From DATFYM01 sp035315065 (GTDB lineage: Bacteria; Acidobacteriota; Terriglobia; UBA7540): a stretch of DNA of 52,442 nucleotides. Below the pieces are notes generated by a model. That model did not search any database, was not told where the DNA came from, and worked only from the letters and a program-made list of their open reading frames with translations. Positions 8,785-16,718 of the stretch are shown here, one piece after another. The translations under genes were made by a program, and so were the position numbers. The stretch spans positions 1 to 52,442 of the forward strand of contig DATFYM010000213.1 in assembly GCA_035315065.1 (NCBI GenBank). The letters are read 5' to 3'. Each line of letters opens with the position of its first letter. Within the stretch, counting starts at the first letter, position 1.

Positions 8785-8817
8785 AGTATAGCGCACACCT
8801 GGTTCTCAAGGTGTGCG
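8785..8817 (-). promoter_or_regulatory. Candidate -10 plus 9-bp inverted-repeat operator
   Basis: On the minus strand TATACT (8790-8785) is a good -10. Immediately upstream is the inverted repeat CGCACACCT (8792-8800) / AGGTGTGCG (8809-8817) with an 8-bp spacer, covering the -35 and spacer. Perfect 9-bp arms suggest a dimeric repressor site. Confidence 0.5.
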
Positions 8818-8848
8818 GTTCTTTCTTCGAGATTGTTGCCCCTGTGCG

Positions 8849-8923
8849 CTCACGGTCAGGAACAGGTATCGATCCAAGATAAGAGGGCGGCGGAGGCGCG
8901 ACGTAAGGCGGGCGTACACTGTC
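8849..8923 (+). repeat. Repeat flanking the TA pair, left copy
   Basis: It shares GTCAGGAACAG, GATAT/GTATCG, AAGAGGG and GGCGGAGGCGCGACGTAAG with 9785-9863, in the same orientation. No coding capacity. Confidence 0.75.
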
Positions 8924-9126
8924 CACCTAGAGTGAAAGCAATTGTTCCATATAGTCGCCGATATGAATCAAGGTTCGCGGCCCAGCATGAAGATCGCCTT
9001 TTCAGGAGGCCCGAAAAAATTATCAGCGACGTACGGCTATTTTCGAGATAGACCTACGCGACCGACCCGACGAATCGTTCTGGTATTTTGGGCGGGAACG
9101 TGAAATGATCTCATCGAGGTGCCGTC

Positions 9127-9366
9127 ATGGCCGCGGAAGAGAAGATCGACTGGTCAGAATGCCCTTTGGTCGAGGCCAACCCGCGCGTGCAAAGCGGCGC
9201 TCCCGTGCTGCGCGGCACGCGGATGCCCGTGAACGCGATTGTCGATAACTTCGACTTTGGCGTAAGCGTGGCTGAAATTTCCGAGCAGTTTGAAATCCCG
9301 CCCGACCTGATTCAGGCTGTCTTGTCTTACGCCAAGGACCACCGGCTTGCTCATCCTGTTCGATAA
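9127..9366 (+). CDS. DUF433 antitoxin-like protein (VapB45-type)
   Basis: The 79-residue protein has the DUF433 pattern: ECPLVEANPRVQSGAPVLRGTR, then MPVNAIVDNFDFGVSVAEI and a helical DNA-binding-like end (QFEIPPDLIQAVLSYAKDH). DUF433 proteins commonly pair with a DUF5615 PIN-like partner, which here starts inside the last 20 bp of this gene. The proposed role is antitoxin and autoregulator. GAGGTG lies upstream of ATG 9127. Related repeats lie on both sides of the pair, so it may have moved as a unit. Confidence 0.88.
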   Translation: MAAEEKIDWSECPLVEANPRVQSGAPVLRGTRMPVNAIVDNFDFGVSVAEISEQFEIPPDLIQAVLSYAKDHRLAHPVR

Positions 9367-9703
9367 AAACGTTCCAGTTGGCGTGCGGCAGTTTTTGCCC
9401 AAGCATGAAGTGCGCACACTCGTCGAAATGAAGTGGTCGCCGCAGCTCGAAAACGGCGAATTGCTGGAAATTGCTGAAGGGTCTGGTTTCGACGTGATGG
9501 TTACGTGCGATCAGAACATCGAGTATCAACAAAACCTCGGCGGACGGAAACTGGCTCTTCTGGTGCTCGGTTCAAACATCTGGCCGGTGGTACGGAAGCA
9601 TGCGACCGCGATAGCAACCAGAGTCAACACGGCGAAGCTAGGCAACTACCACTTCATCGAGATGCTGCTCCCGCCAAGGCCGCGCCGCCGGTCAACACCA
9701 TAA
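9347..9703 (+). CDS. DUF5615 PIN-like protein (putative toxin)
   Basis: The 118-residue product starts at TTG 9347, 20 bp inside the preceding DUF433 gene. It has the PIN-like layout of DUF5615: LFDKNVPVGVRQFL with the first acidic residue, GSGFDVMVTCDQNIEYQQNL with the second acidic pair, then LALLVLGSNIWP. PIN-fold proteins are Mg-dependent ribonucleases, and in this pairing the protein is the presumed toxin. Translational coupling is implied by the overlap. The last residues (PPRPRRRSTP) are basic and probably dispensable. Confidence 0.87.
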   Translation: MLILFDKNVPVGVRQFLPKHEVRTLVEMKWSPQLENGELLEIAEGSGFDVMVTCDQNIEYQQNLGGRKLALLVLGSNIWPVVRKHATAIATRVNTAKLGNYHFIEMLLPPRPRRRSTP

Positions 9704-9784
9704 ACAAGAAGTCTTCGAGCCGGGAAAGCTGACCCCGTACACCCGCCCTCCGCGCTCTACAGTGGGGCTTAGCCTCGACCGGAG

Positions 9785-9863
9785 CTCACCGTCAGGAACA
9801 GATATCGCGATTCGAGATGAGAGGGGGGCGGAGGCGCGACGTAAGCCCGGCGTGTACGCTGCC
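9785..9863 (+). repeat. Repeat flanking the TA pair, right copy
   Basis: It is the direct-oriented partner of 8849-8923. Both carry GTCAGGAACAG near the start and GGCGGAGGCGCGACGTAAG near the end; this copy is about 4 bp longer. Together they bracket the DUF433/DUF5615 genes. Confidence 0.75.
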
Positions 9864-9894
9864 TGAGGTTGACGCAAAACGGGACGCGATGTAC

Positions 9895-12800
9895 TTACGT
9901 CCATTTGAAGTCGTTTTGGTCAAACAAGCCACCGCCTTGTCTAATGCGTGAACTTCGTGATTCTCCAGAATGCTCGCCTTCGCCAGCTTGTGATCTTTCC
10001 TCTTGCCACGAGGCACGCAATTCTTGTGCGCGACGAATGACCCGTTGGGTGGCACCCTCGATATCTGCTGGCGAACTTGAAGGCGGAAGGTTCAAATCCG
10101 CAGTGATTCCCAGCTCATTCAGCCGCTGGAAGACCGGTCGCATTGCTCGATCTTCATCACGGAAGAAGATGCTTCCACGAATGCGAACGAACTGCCAACC
10201 CAGCCGTTCAAGAATTGCTTGCCGGTCCATGTCCTCTTGGAGTTTTTCCGGGCCGTGGTGGCGTTCTCCATCGCATTCAACGGCCAACCGTCTCCCGCCG
10301 CCTGTGACAACCAAGTCGATACGGTAGCCGCCGACTCTATATTGCGGTAAAACGCGGAAATTAGCTTCCATCAGGCGGCGCAACACGCGACCCTCGAACT
10401 CTTTGGACCGCGGATCGACTTGAGCCAACCCGCGCTCCAACTCTCGCTCCCATGCTTCCGGATCAATCGCGTGTTCAATGAGCCGGCGACGGTAGTCTCC
10501 GGGCTTAAGGTCGATCTCATGATTGAGACTGTGGACTACCCACATCTGGTCGCGGGCGCGGCTCGCGGCGACGTTAAATCGCTTTTTGAAGATGTTCTTT
10601 GGACCTTCCTGCCGCATCGGCAATGGCGGTTCGGGTGGGGGCGCATCCACTACGGACAGAAACATCACGTCGCGCTCGTCGCCCTGAAACTGCGCGGCAT
10701 CTCCGCAAAGAATCTGGCGGCTTTTATATTCCACAGGTTCGAGCTTCTGACGAAGAAGCGCGTCCACCCTCATCGCTTGCTGGTTGCCGACCAATGACAC
10801 CACCCCAAATGACGTAGGCTTGCCATCTTCGTTCGCGGCATATTCCGGTTGCTCTACTGCGGCGCAAATGAGCGACGCAATCACTTCGGCTTCGGCATCA
10901 TTCACGCCGTCGCTCCTGCCGCAACTGTCCGCAACACGGTAAGGTAGCACGTGCGGGTTGAGGTTGATGGCGGAGGCTTCCCGCAGCGGCTTGATTTCAC
11001 CCTTGTAGGAAAGGGTGTTGCTGAATGCGATGATGTTCGGGGCGCAGCGGAAGTGTTCCACAAGGCGGATGACCCCGCCAAAGGCAATTTGGGCGAACTC
11101 GTAAATGGAGAACTCGCCGTCGTAAAGTTCCTTCTTAGGAATTCCTTGGAGGTGAACTTGAATCAGCTTGTTCACGTCTGCCATATCCACCCCAACGGCG
11201 ACTGGGGTGACCTGCTCATCGTCCCCAACAATGATTGTCTGGTGACCCAGGTAGAGAGCGAACATTGCCGTTGGGTCGCACTGGCTCGCTTCGTCAATGA
11301 TGACCACATCGAAGCGGGTTGTGCGCGGGTCAAAAGTCTCCACGACCTCATTAAGCGGCATAATCCAAACAGGCACCGCCCCTTTTGCCGCGATCATCTC
11401 GCGCCGTACTGCTGCCCGCAATTCGGCATCGCGCACACCTTTGCCTGTCTTGGTGAGCTTCTTACGCAGCGCCGCATACGCCCCGAGGGCCTGTTTCTGA
11501 TCGGCGTGCGTTCGGCGAATCAGGCTGACCCACGTTAATTTCTCGACCAGTTCTGCCGTCACGTCGAGGAGTTCGCGGCCGAGTTGCTCAATTCGTTGCT
11601 GAAGCTCGTCGAGGGACGTATTTGCCCGACGTTCCAGTTCGTCGTACAATTGCCGCCACTCCCACGCAGCCAATGGATCGCCCGGTGGCTGTGCGTTCGA
11701 GTGAAGTGGATACCGATTCTGAATGGCGGACGCCCAGGCTGGAGCAGCGCGCTGCAAACGGGCAAGCAAGTTGAGGCGCGCAGCCAAATCCGGCTCAAGG
11801 TTCTTCAGTCGAATCAATTCCTCGTGAGCCTGCTGACACATAGCGGGCGCCGCCTCGTGGAGCGATCGCCGCAGGCGCTGAGTGACTATCGCGTCGGGCC
11901 GCTCGGTTTGCGGCACGAGAGCGCACCATTCCTTACACAGTTGCTCAAGGTGTTTAAAACGCAGCCAGCCGGCGTGTGCCTTAAGAATCTGGTCCAGATC
12001 GCCCAGCACGGCGTTGCGAAGGCGGCGCAACCCAGCGTTGGCGCCCGTTTCTGGTGGTGTGGACTCAAAATAAGCCGACCAGCCAAACCCCAATCGCTGA
12101 AACTCGGCTTCTAGAGGAAGCCACGTCGAAGCGTGCCAGTCGATGCAAGCCTGAATCCGGGAGACAAACTGCCGACAGACCTGCTCTGGTTTGTCGCTTA
12201 ATTCTGATGATGCTGGGCCACCTTGCGCCGCGATTTGCCGTTCCCAACGTTCGACAAGCTCTTGTCGTACGACCTGAATTCGGAGCGAAGCGCGAACGGC
12301 GCGGAAGTGCGTTGGTTCGTTCAACGCCGGGCTGCGGTTTCCAATTCGCACTACGCCGATCAGCTGGTGGTACGCCGGCTTGGTCAGCTTTGTCAGCAAC
12401 CCAAACGACTTTCCTTCCTCAATGTGTTGAATGATCTCGTCAACGATGGGCAGCAACTCGTGCGGGGGTCGTTGGTCGTCAACTCGCGGTCCGTGGGTCA
12501 TCACCAGAACATGGCAATCCTGGACTTCTCGCCAAGTAGACTCGATCAAATCGACTAATGAGATCCACACCTCCTTTGCTTCGTCTCCATCACGTCCCGC
12601 TTGTACCGCTTGCAGTTGCCAGGGAGCAGCATCTCGCAGAAACTCCATAGCCCTAGCTGCGAGCATCAACATGCGGTCGAACCCAGCCACGCCCTGCGGG
12701 CCGCAGGCACTATCCCACAGTTCTTCGCGGTAACGAAGGTCTTGCGACCTGAGCGCTGTCATTTCTTCAACCAACTCGCTGAATTGTTTCGGAGTGGGAA

Positions 12801-13842
12801 GCGCCGCTACGTCGGGCCGGCCGCCATTCAATTCCCGTTCATCTTCGAGGCTAACACGGGCGTTCGTCTGATAAAGGGCTGCAACTTCCGTGCAGGAAAG
12901 CGGTGCGGGCTCTCCCGGATTGATCGGGCTGGGAATCCAGTCGTCAGAACCGACGCCCTGCCGCACTCGCTTCGCAGCGTCAAGCGGGCGAATGTCTTTT
13001 CCGCCAAAGACGACTCCGCGAATTTCATCCTGTCGCGCACTAAGCAAACGCAGTCTCAGTTCACGAAGTTGGTCAATGAGCCGCTTACGGTCCCGGTTCA
13101 AACGCCCGGCGTCACGCTCCAGCGACCGGTCATCCTGTGACAGCCGGACAGCGATTTGTCGAACAGACTGCTGGAGGTCCTCCTGACTTTGCTTGTCATT
13201 CTGGAGGACGCTTATGCACAGCGGTCGGAGTGGCTCAACGACCTTTTCCCGAAGAACTCGAAGCGCTTTCGGTGTGTGTGCCGTCACGAGAACGCGTTTG
13301 CCTTGCGCCAGCAGGTGCCCAAGCAGATTCGCAATCGTGTGAGTTTTACCTGTACCTGGCGGCCCTTGAACCAGGACGCATTCGCGTCGAGCCAGTTGCC
13401 GCGCGATCTCCAACTGTTCCTTGTTGGCGGGCTTGCTCAGCAGAACTTCTTCGTTTTCGTTGCCGAAGGAGATCGAAGCGGAATCATCTTGCGGAGGGCT
13501 CGGAGCTGCGCCGGGCAAGCCAACGATTTGAAGAAGCGCGGGAGGGAAATCGACGCGCTTGGCAATGTCCTCCAAAACAAGGTCGAAGATACCCCCTAGT
13601 CCTGAACGGCGCTGGCGCATAAAAAACACCGGCCGGCGCTGGATCGTTGGGTTTGTGTCTTTCGGCTGGTCGTCGGGAGCAAGGAACTGACCGCCCGTCG
13701 GAAACAGACCCTGAACCAGGCTCCGGAGAAATCCTTCCGTGTCACCGCCGCCCAGCGGGGACAACTCGGTTTTCTTTAACTCATCCGCGCAGCGAGCGAT
13801 CTGCTGGTGATTCGCTTCTGGCAAGGCGCGGAGAAACTCCAT
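9895..13842 (-). CDS. SF1 helicase-nuclease, C-terminal 1315 residues of an interrupted gene
   Basis: This is the large downstream part of a gene whose 5' part is 13903-14862 in the same frame; one TAA (13905-13903) separates them. It carries an SF1/Upf1-like helicase: Walker A GPPGTGKT (about residue 160), motif II VVIIDEASQCDP, motif III IIVGDDEQVTP, motif V GDAAQFQGDERDVMF and motif VI FNVAASRARDQMW. A PD-(D/E)XK nuclease of the DUF559/Vsr-like group closes the protein (YRIDLVVTGGGRRLAVECDG, then GWQFVRIRGSIFFRDEDR). A helicase joined to such a nuclease resembles single-gene defence proteins of the Hhe kind. The 20 codons between the TAA and ATG 13842 still read as protein (NPQFVFRKRERPPELY), showing this ATG is internal to the original gene. 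It is translated only by read-through or weak reinitiation. Confidence 0.88.
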   Translation of the reverse strand: MEFLRALPEANHQQIARCADELKKTELSPLGGGDTEGFLRSLVQGLFPTGGQFLAPDDQPKDTNPTIQRRPVFFMRQRRSGLGGIFDLVLEDIAKRVDFPPALLQIVGLPGAAPSPPQDDSASISFGNENEEVLLSKPANKEQLEIARQLARRECVLVQGPPGTGKTHTIANLLGHLLAQGKRVLVTAHTPKALRVLREKVVEPLRPLCISVLQNDKQSQEDLQQSVRQIAVRLSQDDRSLERDAGRLNRDRKRLIDQLRELRLRLLSARQDEIRGVVFGGKDIRPLDAAKRVRQGVGSDDWIPSPINPGEPAPLSCTEVAALYQTNARVSLEDERELNGGRPDVAALPTPKQFSELVEEMTALRSQDLRYREELWDSACGPQGVAGFDRMLMLAARAMEFLRDAAPWQLQAVQAGRDGDEAKEVWISLVDLIESTWREVQDCHVLVMTHGPRVDDQRPPHELLPIVDEIIQHIEEGKSFGLLTKLTKPAYHQLIGVVRIGNRSPALNEPTHFRAVRASLRIQVVRQELVERWERQIAAQGGPASSELSDKPEQVCRQFVSRIQACIDWHASTWLPLEAEFQRLGFGWSAYFESTPPETGANAGLRRLRNAVLGDLDQILKAHAGWLRFKHLEQLCKEWCALVPQTERPDAIVTQRLRRSLHEAAPAMCQQAHEELIRLKNLEPDLAARLNLLARLQRAAPAWASAIQNRYPLHSNAQPPGDPLAAWEWRQLYDELERRANTSLDELQQRIEQLGRELLDVTAELVEKLTWVSLIRRTHADQKQALGAYAALRKKLTKTGKGVRDAELRAAVRREMIAAKGAVPVWIMPLNEVVETFDPRTTRFDVVIIDEASQCDPTAMFALYLGHQTIIVGDDEQVTPVAVGVDMADVNKLIQVHLQGIPKKELYDGEFSIYEFAQIAFGGVIRLVEHFRCAPNIIAFSNTLSYKGEIKPLREASAINLNPHVLPYRVADSCGRSDGVNDAEAEVIASLICAAVEQPEYAANEDGKPTSFGVVSLVGNQQAMRVDALLRQKLEPVEYKSRQILCGDAAQFQGDERDVMFLSVVDAPPPEPPLPMRQEGPKNIFKKRFNVAASRARDQMWVVHSLNHEIDLKPGDYRRRLIEHAIDPEAWERELERGLAQVDPRSKEFEGRVLRRLMEANFRVLPQYRVGGYRIDLVVTGGGRRLAVECDGERHHGPEKLQEDMDRQAILERLGWQFVRIRGSIFFRDEDRAMRPVFQRLNELGITADLNLPPSSSPADIEGATQRVIRRAQELRASWQEERSQAGEGEHSGESRSSRIRQGGGLFDQNDFKWT

Positions 13843-13902
13843 GTAAAGCTCAGGCGGTCGCTCACGCTTGCGGAATACAAATTGGGGATTCCGTTTCTCT
13901 GG

Positions 13903-14862
13903 TTAGAATTCTAGCCCTAGCTTTTGAAGAAGCACCGGGTGACGGAATTTCCCTTCGTCATCCGCACAGTGTAGTAGACCATCACCAACTAGAATCTCGA
14001 TCCGTTCGGCTTCACGCTCCTGAGCTCCAAACCACTCGTATACAGTTTGGAAGAGCGCGAGTGATTGGCGTGCCGGGCGTTCGTTTGTTTGCCAAGATGC
14101 GCGTTCTTGTTGCCATCGTGCCAAAAGCGCGGGGCGCTGTGCGGCCTCCTCGAATCGCTCAATGCGAGCCTGTCCCCCCTCGTCCGGGACATTCCGCGAG
14201 GCATAAACGTCAACACTGCCGTTAATATCCTGCCATCCGGCCTTGAGCCAGTCGGCTATCGCCGGAGAAGGAGCCGGGCATGCTGTTACATTGGGGCGCG
14301 TGACTCGCAGGACGATGCCCGCATCTTCGGACTCAATGTCAGCCTCGCCGTTACCGCGAAAGACTTCTACCGAAGGATGCTGCGGCAAGGTTTTCAACCA
14401 TAGAAACCGCAACTGCTGCTCGACGTCCCGGACTGGCGGAAACCGCAACTCGGTGTAGGCTTTGAGAAACTCAAAGACCTTGAGCAACCTCTCTCTTTGC
14501 GGATCAGTGGAGGTTTCTGTTTGAGTCTCTTGGCGGAGGGCATCGAGTTTGGTGGCCTCCTGGAGGATCGTGTCGTGGACGAGCGGGTCACCGGAGTTCT
14601 CAGGCAAGTGGTCAGGGCGATTCGTGGTGACAGTGGCGCCCACAGTTTGCAGCCCGGTCGCCGGCGGCGTCGGCATGGCCGTGCGGCGAGAATCGCTGGC
14701 AGGAACCACAACAGGAGTTTGCTCTACCTCGTCCACCGCTGACCGGCATTGCCAGTGGATAGAGGTCCCGTGCCAGTAGAGGATGTCGTCACCGATGCGG
14801 ACTGGCCGCTCGCATCTGCGACACTTTGTTTGAAACTTCGAAGTCAGGCGTTTCCACGTCAT
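13903..14862 (-). CDS. N-terminal part of the interrupted helicase-nuclease (zinc-ribbon start)
   Basis: The 319 residues begin with a zinc-ribbon-like motif (CRRCERPVRIGDDILYWHG, then IHWQC), followed by a ~100-residue linker and a domain ending HPVLLQKLGLEF, where a TAA stops it. The next gene continues in the identical frame with PEKRNPQFVFRKRERPPELY, so the two are one original protein of about 1,655 codons. In longer relatives I recall a similar HPVLLQ-LEF segment running straight into the helicase part. A GAA-to-TAA change would explain the stop. If no read-through occurs, this fragment lacks helicase and nuclease and should be inactive. No separate partner gene of a known defence system adjoins it. 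Confidence 0.8.
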   Translation of the reverse strand: MTWKRLTSKFQTKCRRCERPVRIGDDILYWHGTSIHWQCRSAVDEVEQTPVVVPASDSRRTAMPTPPATGLQTVGATVTTNRPDHLPENSGDPLVHDTILQEATKLDALRQETQTETSTDPQRERLLKVFEFLKAYTELRFPPVRDVEQQLRFLWLKTLPQHPSVEVFRGNGEADIESEDAGIVLRVTRPNVTACPAPSPAIADWLKAGWQDINGSVDVYASRNVPDEGGQARIERFEEAAQRPALLARWQQERASWQTNERPARQSLALFQTVYEWFGAQEREAERIEILVGDGLLHCADDEGKFRHPVLLQKLGLEF

Positions 14863-15120
14863 TAGCCGCTCGCATTCTTCATCGGCACCCTGCTCGTTCG
14901 TAATGCGGCTAGTTTAGTGCTTTATATGAGCCGGCAGTTCGGCCTGCCGCCGTCTCAGATTATATCTCAGTTTGTCCCAACCGGGCTCACAGCACAAATG
15001 GGCGCACATGGGGGGGACGTCACGCGACGGCCGGTAAATTCGCCCTCGATTGACCGTGGGTCTGTCATGAACCGGAAAGCACACGGACAGAAAGGCACTT
15101 GTCCGTTGCCAGTACTATCC

Positions 15121-15372
15121 CGGCATTTCATCCCCTTCGCGGGCTGGCTCTCCTCCGCGAACGTTTCATGATCTTATCGAAAGCCTTGAAATCCGCCGTG
15201 CTCTCCGATCCTGGAAAAACCGGGCGGCTTCAAGAGCAGACACCTTCTCCGCCACTGCCGTAGCCACGAACTGGTTGATGCTGGTTCCGTCCCGCTTGGT
15301 CAGCCGCACCACCGCGTCCTTGAGCGATCGAGGCAGCCGGACTTCCAGTCTGCTACAACATCCAATTCTTGA
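15121..15372 (-). pseudogene. Decayed ribbon-helix-helix antitoxin, copy 1 (direct repeat)
   Basis: Read on the minus strand, it encodes RLPRSLKDAVV, then GTSINQFVATAVAEKVSAL and ARFFQDRR, typical of HicB/CopG-like RHH antitoxins. The reading then shifts frame (FKAFDKIMKR lies in another frame), with a further shift near the end, and there is no intact start. It is a close copy of 16130-16378 in the same orientation. Confidence 0.75.
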
Positions 15373-15392
15373 CGCCCCACTCGATTGTCAGC

Positions 15393-15421
15393 TTGACAGG
15401 TGTCAGGTAACAGGCTACAGT
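15393..15421 (+). promoter_or_regulatory. Promoter of higB, predicted leaderless
   Basis: TTGACA (15393-15398), a 17-bp spacer, then TACAGT (15416-15421). The GTG start at 15429 lies 8 nt after the last base of the -10, at the expected transcription start. TGAC/GTCA arms within the spacer could bind a regulator. Confidence 0.6.
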
Positions 15422-15428
15422 CGATTGG

Positions 15429-15719
15429 GTGATAATACGGAGTTTCACCCATAAGGGCCTGAAGAAGCTGTACTCGGAAGACAGCGCGAAAGGGCTGCCA
15501 CCCGACACGGTGGATAAACTGCGCAAGATGCTGGCTTTCCTCGAAGACATGCAAGACGCTGAGGAATTGCGGGCGCTAACGGCCTGGCGGGTGCCTACGC
15601 TGACCGGCGACCGCAAAGGTACATGGAGCCTCAGCGTCACCCGCAACCGCCGTCTGACGTTCCGCATCGACACCGCAGAGCGCGAAATCTGCGATGTGGA
15701 GTTGGAAGATTATCACTAA
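15429..15719 (+). CDS. higB: HigB-type toxin (RelE superfamily mRNA interferase)
   Basis: The 96-residue protein matches HigB/plasmid-killer toxins: IIRSFTHKGLKKLYSEDSAK, PPDTVDKLRKMLAFLEDM, ALTAWRVPTLTGDRKGTWSL, then SVTRNRRLTFRIDTAEREIC and VELEDYH. These proteins cut ribosome-bound mRNA; the Arg-rich RNRR and final His region form the active face. It starts at GTG 15429 and is full length. The antitoxin gene follows at once but is frameshifted, so an intact toxin sits beside a broken antitoxin. Either the toxin is weak or silent, another antitoxin covers it, or the frameshift is a sequence error. Confidence 0.92.
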   Translation: MIIRSFTHKGLKKLYSEDSAKGLPPDTVDKLRKMLAFLEDMQDAEELRALTAWRVPTLTGDRKGTWSLSVTRNRRLTFRIDTAEREICDVELEDYH

Positions 15720-15737
15720 AGAGAAAGAGGAACCACC

Positions 15738-16039
15738 ATGCCCATGAGGAACCCGCCCCACCCGGGAGATTTCATTCGGACGGAGATTATCGAGCCCGCC
15801 GGCCTGTCGGTGACGGCCGCCGCCGCCGCGCTCAGGTGGCCCGGCCTACGCTGTCGAGCCTGCTTAACGGCAAGGCCGACCTTTCCGGGGACATGGCGCT
15901 CCGCATTGAAAAGGCCTTTGGAGTGAAGATGGACACACTTATGCGGATGCAGGCTTCCTACGACATCGCCCAGATCCGCAAACGCGAGAAGCAGATCCAT
16001 GTGCGGCGGATTCATCAATTGGCTGATCTTCACGCATGA
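15738..16039 (+). pseudogene. higA: HigA-type antitoxin, frameshifted
   Basis: The frame from ATG 15738 begins as HigA (NPPHPGDFIRTEIIEPAGLS, then VTAAAAALR). It is lost near 15834, where CTCAGGTGGCC appears to lack one base. The family sequence resumes in the next frame: VARPTLSSLLNGKADLSGDM, ALRIEKAFGVKMDTLMRMQ, then YDIAQIRKREKQIHVRRI, ending at 16039. A one-base insertion would restore the normal XRE-type HTH. HigA binds HigB and represses the operon; as written it would stop after about 62 residues and lose the recognition helix. Confidence 0.85.
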
Positions 16040-16043
16040 AAAA

Positions 16044-16086
16044 GTGCCGGCCTCGGACTCTTCGTCCTCTCGTAGAGGCCGGCTTT
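16044..16086 (+). terminator. Hairpin after the higBA locus
   Basis: CCGGCCTC (16047-16054) pairs with GAGGCCGG (16075-16082), followed by CTTTAAG. The loop is long, so termination is tentative. The right arm is part of a repeat core also present at 34404-34450. Confidence 0.35.
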
Positions 16087-16118
16087 AAGCTGGGCCATGT
16101 TATTGAATTCACAGCGCC
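16070..16118 (+). repeat. Repeat core shared with the element at 34371-34510
   Basis: TCGTAGAGGCCGGCTTTA, a GGCCAT segment and TTATTGAATTCAC appear here and at 34404-34450 with the same order and spacing, differing at a few bases. Confidence 0.65.
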
Positions 16119-16129
16119 TGCCGTTAGCA

Positions 16130-16378
16130 CGGCATTCCATCCCTTCGCGGGTGGTTCTCCACCGCGACGCTTCATGATCTTGTCGAAGGCCTTGAATCCG
16201 CCCGTGCTCTCCGATCCTGGAAGAACCGGGCAGTTTCAAGAGCAGACACCTTCTCCGCCACGGCCGTAGCCACGAACTGGTTGATGCTGGTTCCGTCCTG
16301 CCTGCTCAACCGCACCACCGCGTCCCTGAGCGATCGGGGCGGCCGGCCTTTCGGTGTGCTGCAACATCCAATTCTGAA
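16130..16378 (-). pseudogene. Decayed ribbon-helix-helix antitoxin, copy 2 (direct repeat)
   Basis: On the minus strand it reads PPRSLRDAVVRLSRQDGTS, INQFVATAVAEKVSALETA, then RFFQDRR. After a one-base shift it continues FKAFDKIMKRRGGEPPAKGW, a plausible antitoxin tail. The frameshift near GAGAGCACGG and the lack of an intact start make it a pseudogene. It is a direct repeat of 15121-15372, and the two copies bracket the HigB/HigA locus. Confidence 0.75.
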
Positions 16379-16584
16379 CCCCCTCACCCGGCCCTGCGGG
16401 CCGCCCTCTCCCCCAAAGAAGCTGTGAAGTAATTGTGAAAGAGCCTGCAACCACAGAGACACAGAGGCACAGAGAAAAATCCGCAAGCGGCGGGAAACGA
16501 ACGACATCTTCATGTTCCATCTTCTCTTCTCTGTGTCTCCGTGCCTCTGTGGTTGATCTTTTCACAGCTTCAAAGGGGCGAGGG
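16379..16584 (+). repeat. GC-rich repeat, interrupted by a 152-bp insertion
   Basis: CCCCCTCACCCGGCCCTGCG and the following bases to 16418 are identical to 17159 onward. The repeat is split at CAAAG and resumes at 16571 with CAAAGGGGCGAGGG. Confidence 0.8.
16419..16570. mobile_element. 152-bp MITE-like element with target site duplication
   Basis: The perfect 10-bp terminal inverted repeats are AAGCTGTGAA (16419-16428) and TTCACAGCTT (16561-16570). The arms continue as an imperfect inverted repeat around AACCACAGAGACACAGAG. The flanks are CAAAG on both sides (16414-16418, 16571-16575), a 5-bp target duplication. Removing the element and one CAAAG restores the uninterrupted GC-rich repeat seen at 17159-17207, so the insertion boundaries are visible directly. 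It has no coding capacity; a transposase in trans would be needed. Confidence 0.8.
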
Positions 16585-16644
16585 TTATAAGAGAAGACAA
16601 AACCAAGGGGGGCGAGGGTGGTAAAGAACCCCGATTTAATTCTC

Positions 16645-16684
16645 CCCTCGCCCCTTTGGGGGAGAGGGGCCGGGGGTGAGGGGG
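16645..16684 (-). repeat. GC-rich repeat, inverted copy left of the DUF559 gene
   Basis: CCCTCGCCCCTTTGGGGGAG and the following GGGGCCGGGGGTGAGGGGG form the reverse complement of 17159-17207, minus a few internal bases. The two copies form an inverted pair around the DUF559 gene. Confidence 0.8.
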
Positions 16685-16718
16685 TTACAAGCTGCCACGA
16701 GCTCGGGACCGTCGAGAG

